Below, in pieces: positions 1 to 10,221 of a stretch of DNA of 64,000 nucleotides. Under the pieces are notes generated by a model. The model was given only the letters and a program-made list of their open reading frames with translations, was not told where the DNA came from and did no database searches. The stretch's first letter is position 1. The number at the start of each line of letters is the position of its first letter. The stretch is from Chrysoperla carnea (Eukaryota > Arthropoda > Insecta > Neuroptera > Chrysopidae), in the NCBI RefSeq assembly GCF_905475395.1, contig NC_058339.1:45331172-45395171 (forward strand), written 5' to 3'. Made by a program: the position numbers and the translations under genes.

Positions 1-1683
1 AGAAAATTGTAAAAAAATGATTTATTGCCAATACTCGACAAGATGATGTTCACAGAAGTTATGTCACTTAGAAAATACTAAAAGTTTTTTGCGTCTTTTA
101 TCACGTAAATGGCTGTTATATGAAAGGTTGATTAATTGTGTCAATGAAAATTTTCAAAGTATCCCGAAAAAAATCCGTTCTAAAGAGTTATTAGTTAAGA
201 CAGCTTCTAGAGTCTATCGTCAAATATGTGTGAAATAAAAAAATTGTTTTCTTCATTTAAAAAATAAATTTGATTAAAAAAGGAATGAAAATGATCAAGA
301 GAAAATCCTGAACACGATAATTAAATGGGAAACGATAATAAAAAAAAACCGACCATAGTTAAATGAATCTCGAAAGCATAGTTAAATAGGCAGGGTTTTA
401 AATGAAATTTTGAAATCTTTTAAAATTAAACTAAACTCTTAAGGTTTCAATTAATCCATGATGTAACATAATATTTATATTTTGAATATAGTTCTTTCTA
501 TATGTTTTTATCCACTCCAAAAAAATTTATAAAAACTTGTTCCCACTTTTCTTTCAAGCTTTTCAAAAATTTTTTCGAAATAAATTTTTGATCATAACTT
601 TATGTTCTCTAGAGGGCGCCATATTCAATTTCATGTGACGTCACATAGTCTTCAACCAGCGGACGATCAAGACGCTTAGTTTTAAAGATACGAGGGAACA
701 GATGTATACATAAATACGTATCGGATAAACACATAGCCTTTGTCATACTATAGTCAGGAAAAAAATTAATTTTTTTCAAGATACATTTGACTATTACGGC
801 AAATTATATCACGTTAAACTTTTAAGAATAATTTTTCATAAAAATAACAATTTTTAAGAATTATCACAAGTGTTAATTTTTCTGCACATCGTCGCTCGCT
901 CATCGCAAAACATAAAACAAATGGTGCATGAAATGTAACAGTAACAATGACACGTCATTATTACATTATTCTATGACGGTACCTACGTGATAATATACAT
1001 TTTACTTTATTGTATAATATCATCTTATCTCGTATGTCATCAACATCATAATAATGTCTGTTTCATCATGTAATGTCGACACACCGTGTCCTGGTACTTG
1101 AGGCTAATAAAATAATATTAATTTTTTTTTTAATAATAAAATAATATATAAATTAAATTTCTTTGAATTTAAGTATAATAATAATAAAATTGTAGATAGG
1201 TATTTGAAGATACTTAAAATGTGTATCTAAGCTTTAATTAGGGTAAACGTAATATTTAATTAGACATTACATGTTCTTTATTCGGTTCAACTTTAAATCA
1301 TATAACCAAGACCAATAATTTGTTTTAAAAGAAATAACTGACAGTTCTTTCGAATAGACGAGCTTAAGTACGGAAATCATAACTGGCAAAATTTTTGATT
1401 TTGTTTCAAGTCAGAACAAAAAATTTTTAATTTTTCCGAAATTTCAAAAAATTAATGGACCTGTTTTATCCAGAGCTCAGTCGAAAGAATGTATCTTCAA
1501 ATTGGCGAATCTAAAGCTCTACACTTCTATGTTATTTTTTATATCTTTGCGATTAACATTTCTAAAGGATAAGATTTTACATACACTAATACTATTATTA
1601 CCAGACAAGCTTTATAAGCTTTACAAACAAGTTTCAAATAAGTTTCCACTTTTGTTAGTTAGTTTTTTTACATTGACTGTTCT
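1..1683. other. AT-rich non-coding stretch
   Basis: I see no coding or RNA gene here. The only local structure is a perfect 14-bp palindrome at 633-646, ATGTGACGTCACAT, which contains a CRE-type TGACGTCA core and sits just after the phrase AGAGGGCGCC. It could be chance or part of an old repeat; nothing ties it to a gene. The stretch lies beyond the 3' end of the P450 gene. Confidence 0.5.
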
Positions 1684-1928
1684 CAAGGGACACACTAAAT
1701 CCATAGAGACTTTTGTGACACCTTCTTTCCGCTGATCATTCTCAGCTCCTCAATTATTTAAACAGGCTGAGTACATACATCTGCTTCATGCATATGTCAT
1801 GCATTATTCCAGCAAATCACAACTATTAATTAAATTAATTTATTTTGTGACGGTGGGAATCAAACTCACTGCTCTTGGCATACCGCGTCAGGAATGGGTT
1901 AGGCCATTTAAGCTACTAGATTCGACAT
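1684..1928 (-). mobile_element. tRNA-derived SINE, copy 1
   Basis: Read on the minus strand, the element starts near 1928 with a tRNA-like head. Its A box TAGCTTAAATGG fits TRGYNNARNNGG, and about 50 nt later a degenerate B box GTTTGATTCC follows. The body closely matches the element at 25636-25934 in the same order: an ATTAATTTAATTAATAGTT-type segment, GCATG...ATGCATGAAG, CTCAGCCTG, GAGGAGCTGA, and ATCAGCGGAAAG. This copy is diverged and appears shortened at its 3' end relative to the other. SINEs of this kind are transcribed by RNA polymerase III and moved by LINE enzymes. Having two independent copies in one window supports the call; the exact ends are approximate. Confidence 0.75.
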
Positions 1929-2056
1929 TTTCCACCTATCAAAAATTTCAAAAATTTTTGACTCTCTGTAAGTAATTGTTCAAAAGTCTTAGGTTTCACT
2001 TTTTTCATAAAAATTTCTCAAACGACCAAAAATTCCTTTTTTAGTTATTTTAATTT

Positions 2057-2066
2057 TTTATTTATT
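2057..2066 (-). terminator. polyadenylation signals of the P450 gene
   Basis: Two overlapping AATAAA hexamers on the minus strand (2057-2062 and 2061-2066, seen as TTTATT on the plus strand) lie about 42-50 nt beyond the P450 stop codon. That is a normal position for a short 3' UTR. In such AT-rich DNA the hexamer also occurs by chance. Confidence 0.5.
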
Positions 2067-2107
2067 TTTACACAATATTATTACATCTAACATTTTTTTT
2101 TAAATAT

Positions 2108-5100
2108 TTATCTGCGCCGGACGAGTTGAATTGGATATCCATTAACTGATTTTAATGTAACTTCCACTTTTAATTGAATATCTTCCATTTTCAAAGGTGT
2201 CAATATTTGATAATCTCTAATAATTGATGCTATTAATACTTTCAAGGACATAAATGCAAATTTTTTACCTAAAAAAATATATATTACTCGGTTTATTAAA
2301 TTTATCTCGTTTTAAAGTCGAGTCGTGACAGAAATGATCAAAGACAAAATCGGTGTCAAAATTGTCAGTGAGAACAGATTCAATATAAAAATTACTGATC
2401 CAGAGTTAAATTAAAAAATAATATATTTATTGATGATGCATTTTTTTTGAGGTATACGTCAAAATGAAGATCAATTTTTAAGTTTTTCTTTGGTTTTCGA
2501 GTAATTAAAAACAAAATACATTGGCATTTTTTTTGTTGGATCATCGTACATTAGCTTTGTTTCCTAAAATAATTTGGTTATATTAATATATTTTTCATTA
2601 TCTAGGAAAAACGTTTAAGTGTGCTCATTAGGTTTATCAACTTGCATCACTTCGTATAATATGTCGTGTAACATCTTACGTTTCTCTCACATCATAGTAG
2701 GTATGGATTCTCCGAAAAAAATAATTTCAATGAAAAAATCAATTGAATCTATAAAAGGTAATGAATTTACAAATAGTTCTCTTTAAAAATCAGTAATATG
2801 TATAATGAAAGAAGAAACACCAAATAAAAATGGCCAAACTGACCTTTACTTCAAGCAAGGTAAACCATTCCCTCCTATGTTGATTAGACTATGATCATAA
2901 TGTGCATTTGAGAGATACACAACATAAACGTTTAATAAATAGTGGCATTTATATTCTGAATTTAAGTGTTATATATAGGTAAATGAGTTAATAAGCAATA
3001 GTAATGTATCCGATAAACCTCCTGTTCGTATTAAAATAATCGATCAGCATTTAATAACAAATTGGAATTTATATTAAATTATATTTTAGGGTATAGAAAC
3101 AAACAGGCGGTCGCAAGTAAATTCCACTTATTTAGAGTGGGTTTTTCAATTAAGATTTCATCGCCATAATGTCTTTAATACGATTCATTAACAAACACCG
3201 TCGCAAAAAGAGCTGTTCTTTTTTCAAAATTTTGTCCGTCGGATCAAGAAAATCATTTTTATCGAAGGAAGAACACAAATAAAGTGTATTTTATTTTTAA
3301 ATTTTTTTATTTGCCACCGTTTCGACCTCAATTGGGTCTTTTTCAAGGTTCTACAACAAAAACTGCCAATAAATTATTGTTTGATAATAACACTAATTAA
3401 TATATTTATTTATCATTATTAATATATTTTTGTGAAAACATAGTGCTTAGAATCTTACATAAAAAGATTGTTTACACTTTGGTCAAAACATAAAATAAAT
3501 AAATATACAGGAACACTATGGTCTATGTATAATAGTAGATCTATCATCTATTATCTATCTTTACCAACTAACTGGTTTGACAGATAATTATTACTTACAA
3601 AAAGACATTGAATGGAAGTGTTAGTTGATTTTAACTTTTTAATTTGTAAATTACAGGAGTTTTATGTGTTCCTGTATATTTATTTATTTTATGTTTTGAC
3701 CAAAGTGTAAACAATCTTTTTAGGTAAGATTCTAAGCACATGTTTTCACATATAAAAATTTTAATTCTATTAATTATTGTAACTATTAATTAGTATAATT
3801 ATTGAAAAAGACATAATTGCGGTCGAAAAATTGGCAAATGAAAAATAAAATACACTTTATTTGTGTCCTTCTTTCCCACGAAAACAAACACTCATCAACT
3901 TTCAAGGGCACGTTATACATATCAATTAATTTTTGTGGAATCAATTCGATGAATTTACCTTTAACTACCTATACAGAGAGATAGTAACGTTTGTGTATCA
4001 TCATAATATTTACATTCAAATGGATATGTATGATCATATTAGATAATATGGTTATTACAAACATATTTAAGCATTAAATTCTGGTTTAAAACAATTTGGG
4101 TAAAATTTCTGCGCAAGATTAAGGATCAATTTACAATCTTGAAATAGATTCACAAAACCAAAATTAATACAGTTTAGGCTTTACTGAATGCAATCTATAG
4201 TAATTGCCTCTTTGTTATCAATGTAATGTTGTTGCTACTATCAATTAGATATTTCATAATCAAATTTAAATTTATGATAAATTATTTGCGTAATTTTAAA
4301 AAACATAGTATGAAAAACATTGGACGAAAAACATCAAGTGCTTAGAGATAATCTGTAAAGAATTACAATAATTATCTTTTTCAATCCTTACATTTGAATT
4401 TAAATGAAATGTGAATGAATTATTTTTAGTTTCAACGAATACTCGATTTCATTATCGGGTACCGATAACTCGATAAGTCAGAAAACAACGGCATGAAAAC
4501 AGCAAAATTTTATAGAAATGAGTCCATCTCTTTGTAAAAAACAAAGAAATACTAAAATATACATGAAGGATTTGGAAAATGGGCTCAACCATCTTTGGAA
4601 AGTCAACTCTTACCCAATTTTCCTAGCTCTTACACGTCTCTTTTTGAGCTTTTTGGTGAACTTTGGCATTTTTCTTTAATTTCTCTGGATAGCGGGAAGA
4701 AATAATATAAGTTTAAACCCAAACTTCTATTGCTGTGTATACGCTCATAGACACGTGTGAGGCTTCGGTACATTTGTTTATATGAACCAGATAAAAAAGG
4801 CAGCAAGATAGAAAGTGAGTACATTGTAAACAACATTGAAGATTACATCTAGGCTAAAGAGCGAGAAAGTGAAAATAAGTACAAGGGTTTTTTACCTTTT
4901 TAAAGAAAATTTTTGCCACAATCAGGCGAATTAAAAGTAGTTGTTGACGTTAGAATCGCATACTATCAAGCTATTTATAAGTATAAGGAATCTAATAAAG
5001 CTTACACTGAAAAGACCTCGCACAAATTAGATGTAATCTGTATTTCGATTAACTTTTTCAAATTTTGGGAAATGATAGTTTAAGTCATTCTGAATAAGTT

Positions 5101-8100
5101 TCCCTGGTCACAAGTCATGAAAATGACAGGATTTCAAGTTATCGCTAAATTAAAGTTGGAAAATGTACTCATTTGTATAAAAAAATTATTGTAATTTAAT
5201 TGCCAAAAATCATATAAAAATCATATTATTGATCCACTGAACATTTAACACTGCTTCTTCTTTGAATTTCGTAGCATATATTTCAAAATAACAAGACTTA
5301 AAACACAAAACCCTTACATTAAAAACCATACGTATGCATGTAGTTATCCATATCTGTATATGTATTTGCCTATACACACATAGGCATATATTATACAAAT
5401 GAATCATTTTCCAACTTTTATTTAGCTATAACATGAACACTAACGAAAACCAATGATGAATTTTTCACCAAATAAATGCCATAAGAAAAAAACCAATAAT
5501 TACTTACCAATACAATTCCTTAAACCACCACTAAATGGTATAAAACTATATATATGTCGTTTAATTTTTTCTTCAGATAAAAAACGATCAGGATTAAATA
5601 ATAATGGTTGTGTCCATATTTCCGGATCATAGTGAACAGCTATTGGGGCGGCAATACAACAACATCCGGATGGTATTGTACCACTCGCTGGTAACATTAA
5701 ATCTTTTGTAATTGTCCTTGCAACAATCGGTACAATAGGATATAGACGTAATGTTTCTTTTATCACCATTTCTAAATAAAACATTTGTCGTATATCATCA
5801 GGTGTTATCATCCTATTTTTGTTCTTTTCATGTTCGTTTTTATCATCATTCAATATTCGATTTAACTCTTCATAAACTTTATCTTGTATATTTTGATGAA
5901 TACCAAGCATTAACAAAACAAAACTGCTTGTAATTGATGTTGTTTCAGTACCCTAAAATATTATAAAACGTTAATTCATATGTGCTCTGGAAGTAACCCT
6001 AAATTAACTTTCTCAAAATGTTTTTATCAAAATTACGAAAATACAAAAATTTTTCTATGTAAAAATAATTTGCTTTTAAGCCTTTGATGACGTCTTCAAT
6101 CGAATTTTTTTAAATCAAAGAATCTATATTGTTATAAGGTTTGTAAACATCTAAAGGACTTTTTCTAATCCACCCTTAAATGTTCTCTGGATAGCTGATC
6201 AAAAACTCTCATGACCACAAAAATTTTCAACGAGTTGTTTTCGAGCTACAAGCGATCAAAGCTACCAATAAATTATACTTTTAGTATATGAGTAGGAAAA
6301 TGGCATTCTGTAAACTTTTTCAAACCGCCCCCAAAATGTTTTTCAGACCATTTTGATCCAAAACTCTCATGGCCACAAAACTTTTAAACGAGTAGTTTTC
6401 GAACTATGGGTTATCAAAGCTGCACATATACGAAGACTTAATTCTCAGGTGATAAGCAGGTACGATCCTTAATTCTAAAAAATGTACTTACAGCAGCTAA
6501 AAATATGTTCATGTCATCCAAAATTTGATTTTGATCGTAATGAATAAAATTTCTCTTTAAATCTAATAGTAATTCCAAGAAAGGCTTTCGATTAGGATTA
6601 ATTCCAAATTTTTTTGAACTATTCGAAAAAGAATTTTCGCTGGAATAACTAATATTTTTTTTCATAAAAACCTATTATTTTCAAAAATTAGTTTTAAAAA
6701 ACAATACTACATAAGATTTTTTGCGTATGAAATGTTTACCATTTTTGAAAAACTATGTAAAATTTTCAAATACTTCGTTTCATCTTCGTACATTTTTGAA
6801 AATTTATATATGATATTAAAATGTAACCAAAATTTACACATTTTTAAATAAATTATTTCGGCTTCCCTGTTGTAATCAATCAAAAATGAATCGGTTAGCA
6901 CCAAGTAAACTTGAAAATTTAAAGTCAAGATCAAACAAAATTTTATCGAAATTAATATTCCCTGGAGAGTACTTACTTTTGAACTGCTGTCAAATATTTT
7001 TGAACGAAATGTTCATCTTTTATTTCGACTCCCATTAAGGTACCTAAAAATTAAACTATAATCTAAGAAAATTAAATAAAGTGGTAGATGATTCTAAAAG
7101 TATACAGAAACTTTAATAATAGTATTAGCGAAATACGAAAAACTACAAAAGAACCTTCGAAATAGAACTCAGCAGTTTTTATATAAAAAAAAAAAAGTTA
7201 AAAACGGTGATTAATGAAATATTTAAAACTATTACTAAATAAAAGTTAAATACAAATCAATAATTGTATAATTAGAAACAAAAAGAAAAAATAAATTGAA
7301 GCGAGTGTTTGAAGCTGTTCATGGAATAAAAATCAGCTATAAATCAATATTTTTATGCCATGCATATTACACAAAAGTGATAATCTTTACATAAAAATAC
7401 TAATTTTTGTAACGCAATATATTTCAATTGTCACCATTAAACATTGGAAAAGAATTTAAAATCAATTGACTCAATGATAATATCGTTAATTGTACATCGA
7501 ATTAAAAACAGCTTTTCTCTGTTTATAATTTTATTCTCTTCATCGTCGCAATATTAGATTATCCTAAGGAGAAAATTAAAATTCACTCTTAAAAGGTAAA
7601 ATTTCTTATACAATGGTTATGTATGAATATAGAATCATCGTTTTAATAAAAATGACCCCAAATAAAAGTCCTACCTACCACAAATTGATTTAACCGTATA
7701 CTTATTAATCACATTGTAAACATTAAAAATTTCTTTGCTATCTGCATAACTTTGCAGTTCGTTTGATAAATTCACACCATTTTTAGAAAATATTTGAACA
7801 AATTTATCCAATACTCTCTGACTAAATGTCATAGCCAAAATTCGTCGATGTGCTTTCCATTTTTCAACTAAAATTTCAACGACAAACCATGAATATTTTG
7901 AATAAACAAAACTGTAAATAATGTTTTAAATACCTGGGGCTATTAATAAACTATCATTTCCTAACCATTCTGAAAACAGTTGGTACAAAGTATGTTCTTT
8001 TTCCATTGCATATTGTGAATTATATAGTATTCGTAAATCTTCTGGTTTTGTTAAGATGATAAAAACTTTATTACCAACCCAAAATTTAAAAGCTGATTTT

Positions 8101-9113
8101 CTTCCGTATTTATTTATCAGTTTTACAAAAACGTTATAAATATCTAGAACATAAATCAAATAATTAATTTTTTTAATATAACAAGTGAAAATAACAATTG
8201 ATTGAGTTAATTGTTGAGATACCCTGAACAGACATTGTTAAATACCAGTGCTTGGATTATTTTTAATAAATTAGAAAAGTTTGAAAAAACGAACGCATTT
8301 ATGAAAGCATTTCGACCTTCATTTGTTCTAGTTTTGAAAATTTCTAAAACATTGAAGAATTTGATTTTTTTTTTTCAAAAATATTTTACAAGACTCAAAA
8401 GCTACCTACTAATTATACTATTTTAGTATAGTTTTGTAGGAAATAGACACCAAAATTTGATTGCTATCATAATGTAAGATGTTGTCACTACCCAGTATCC
8501 CGGAAAAAATTCTCGCTATACACTATAAACCGTAAGATCTCTCAACCACTCGCTTCTGCCTCGAAGAGAGATTAAAACATGTAGTGAAGATGGACCTAGA
8601 AATGTATTTTGATTCTTATCTTTCTTTCTCGGTTGATATTGTCATTTACTAGACAGAATTTATATTGAAACAAGTAAAACAAACAACTGACTGAGTTAAT
8701 TGTTGAAATACCATGTGTAGACAGTGTTGATTATGCAATATTTTTTTATATATCATATAAGTAAAGAAAGGTGGCCACTCTTAGATAGCCACACATACAT
8801 ACATGTCACATACAAAACTTCCTTAACAGGTATCATATCAAACAAAAGTTTCTTAAAAATAAATAAATAAATGGATTTTAAAAAACACACCTGTTGTATT
8901 ACAGTTAAAAAACATGTAGCTGTTACCCAAAAAAGGAACTGTTTTTTCAGGACCTGGCAACCATCGCAACTGTATGTAAATTTTCCATTGTGTTAAAAGT
9001 GTATTTTTTATTTTCACAAATAAAACTATACACACAACAACCAACCCCAAATAAAACGTCGGTTTATTGAAAAATTTATATTTTAATAATGTCCCAGCAA
9101 TGTGTGAATACAT
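2108..9113 (-). CDS. cytochrome P450, CYP4 clan, complete, 8 exons
   Basis: This is a heme-thiolate monooxygenase, expected to be anchored in the ER membrane and to oxidise lipids, hormones or xenobiotics with a P450 reductase. Exons (minus strand, in order): 8891-9113, 7934-8143, 7679-7867, 6977-7043, 6740-6866, 6492-6671, 5508-5952, 2108-2268. All junctions are GT-AG and in frame (1602 nt, 533 aa). Visible motifs: a membrane anchor around residues 20-34, the LPGP hinge at 52-55, helix-C WxxxR (W148, R152), I-helix AGTETTS (332-338), ExxR (E398-R401), PxRF (453-456), and heme loop FSGGLRNCIG (472-481) with Cys479 as iron ligand. RHIYSFIPFSGG is typical of CYP4. The start is the first in-frame ATG after an upstream TTG. 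Extra length comes from low-complexity N/K/S-rich insertions before the I helix and after it. No broken motif is seen, so it is probably functional. The substrate and subfamily cannot be read from the sequence. Confidence 0.93.
3265..3875. mobile_element. foldback element inside the last P450 intron
   Basis: The left arm (3265-3516) and right arm (3666-3875) are diverged reverse complements, separated by a loop of about 150 nt. Shared blocks include ACAAATAAAGTGTATTTTAT at the outer ends, GAAAACATAGTGCTTAGAATC-like sequence in the middle, and TAAATAAATATACAGGAACA at the inner ends. There is no coding capacity. Each arm carries a GACC/GGTC stem next to GAAA (plus-strand 3319-3348 in the left arm). 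This resembles a decayed repeat terminus of the Penelope-like or ribozyme-bearing kind, which is an inference only. Confidence 0.75.
5010..5434 (-). mobile_element. long-TIR MITE, truncated copy in the P450 intron
   Basis: This is the same family as the complete copy at 9639-10221, in the opposite orientation. Its left end AAAAGACCTCGCACAAATTA and the following 170 nt match the right TIR of the other copy in reverse complement. The interior, including the reading frame HLYNI.LCVY.QIHIQI seen on the minus strand, matches the other copy's interior. The homology stops near 5434, so most of one TIR is missing. It lies in the 3.2-kb last intron of the P450 gene, about 75 nt downstream of the exon 7 donor. 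The element is non-autonomous; the apparent ORF is a by-product of the repeat. Confidence 0.82.
6195..6421. repeat. diverged direct duplication in the exon 6-7 intron
   Basis: Two segments about 67 bp long, 6195-6262 and 6354-6421, are clearly related. Both run from GATC(A/C)AAAACTCTCATG through CCACAAAA and CGAGT to ATCAAAGCT. The start-to-start spacing is 159 bp. A related phrase, AGCTACC...TATACT...TTAGTATA, recurs at 8398-8452 in intergenic or intronic sequence nearby. This suggests a local duplication of an old repeat fragment; no function is indicated. Confidence 0.7.
8180..8740 (+). repeat. two fragments of a dispersed repeat within the first P450 intron
   Basis: Segments at 8180-8250 and 8665-8730 share AACAAGT.AAA..AACAA, TGA(T/C)TGAGTTAATTGTTGA and GATACC or AATACCATG, followed by CAGACA or AGACAGTGTTGATTAT. 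The same sequence recurs in reverse complement at 37760-37850. All three lie outside coding exons. The family is unknown to me. Confidence 0.65.
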
Positions 9114-9638
9114 TTTCCAAAAATTATTATTATTCAAGGAATATACACGATGGAAATATTAAAAAATTTATAATGATTTAAAAAAAAAAAGTTTTAAAAT
9201 CCTCTTTTCATTTCTCCTTTAACCTAGAAACAAAACATTGTCAAAGTTTTGTGATACTTATTACTACCATATACACATTAAAACGTTTCTTGAATTAATT
9301 ATGCCACGCTTTCGATAAAAAAGAGCGGTGTAAGATTTTGAAAAATTAACGTTTAAACTATTTGTAACCACGTAAAACTACTTGCAAATACGATTTATAG
9401 TTTAGAACACTAAAAGAAATAGTTATAAAGTTATTATACCGTGAAAAATTATTTTCTATAGTTTATTATTCGATATAATTAATGAAAAATTTATTTTGCT
9501 ATTCGATTCTATGGAAAAATTACAATAGTGTAGTATTAAATAATAAAATATAGTGACAAAGCGCCAATGAGAATTTCTGACCGAAGTTAATTTTTTGATT
9601 TCTTGTTTGTTTCTTTTGAAAATAAGTTTGATAAAGCG

Positions 9639-10221
9639 AAAGGCCTCGCACAAATTAGATGTAATCTGAATTTCGGTAAAACTTTTTCAAATTTTGGAAA
9701 ATGATAGCTTAAGTCATTCTAAAGAAAAGTTTCCATGGTCACAAGTCATGAAAATGGCAGGATTTCATGTTATAGCTTAATTAAAGTTGGAAATTATACT
9801 CATTTGTATAATATATACCTGTGTGTGTATTGGCAAATACATATACAGATAGGTAAAACTACATGCTCACGTGTGTTTTTTAATGCAAGAGTGTTGTTTT
9901 TTAATTCTTGTTTTTTTTTGTTTTTTTTTTTGAAGAATATGTTACGAAATTCGAAAAAGAGGCAGTGTAAAATGTTCTGTGGATCAATAATATGAATTCC
10001 TGCGTTTGAATAATATGATTTTTGACAATGAAACTACAATAATTTTTTTTTACAAATGAGTACATTTTCCAACTCTAATTTAGCGATAACTTGAAATCCT
10101 GTCATTTTCATGACTTGTGACCATGGGAACTTTTATTTAGAATGACTTAAACTATCATTTCCCAAAGTTTGAAAAAGTTTGACCGAAATGCAGATTACAT
10201 CTAATTTGTGCGAGGTCTTTT
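9639..10221. mobile_element. long-TIR MITE, complete copy upstream of the P450 start
   Basis: This is a 583-bp element with TIRs of about 170 bp (9639-9810 and 10053-10221). The outer ends read AAAGGCCTCGCACAAATTAG and, in reverse complement on the right, AAAAGACCTCGCACAAATTA. The arms stay very similar through GTCACAAGTCATGAAAATG. The short interior carries poly-T and a frame that resembles the one in the 5010-5434 copy. No transposase is present. I could not identify a convincing target-site duplication, so the superfamily is open. It begins about 0.5 kb upstream of the P450 start codon. Confidence 0.85.

Noticed and set aside
5210..5407. 65-codon minus-strand frame as a gene
   Set aside because: It lies within a MITE and matches a frame in the other copy (9735-9995), so the similarity comes from the repeat.
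9114..9137. Start of the P450 reading frame at 9137
   Set aside because: The codon there is TTG. The first ATG in frame is at 9113, and it places the membrane anchor at the usual distance from the N-terminus.
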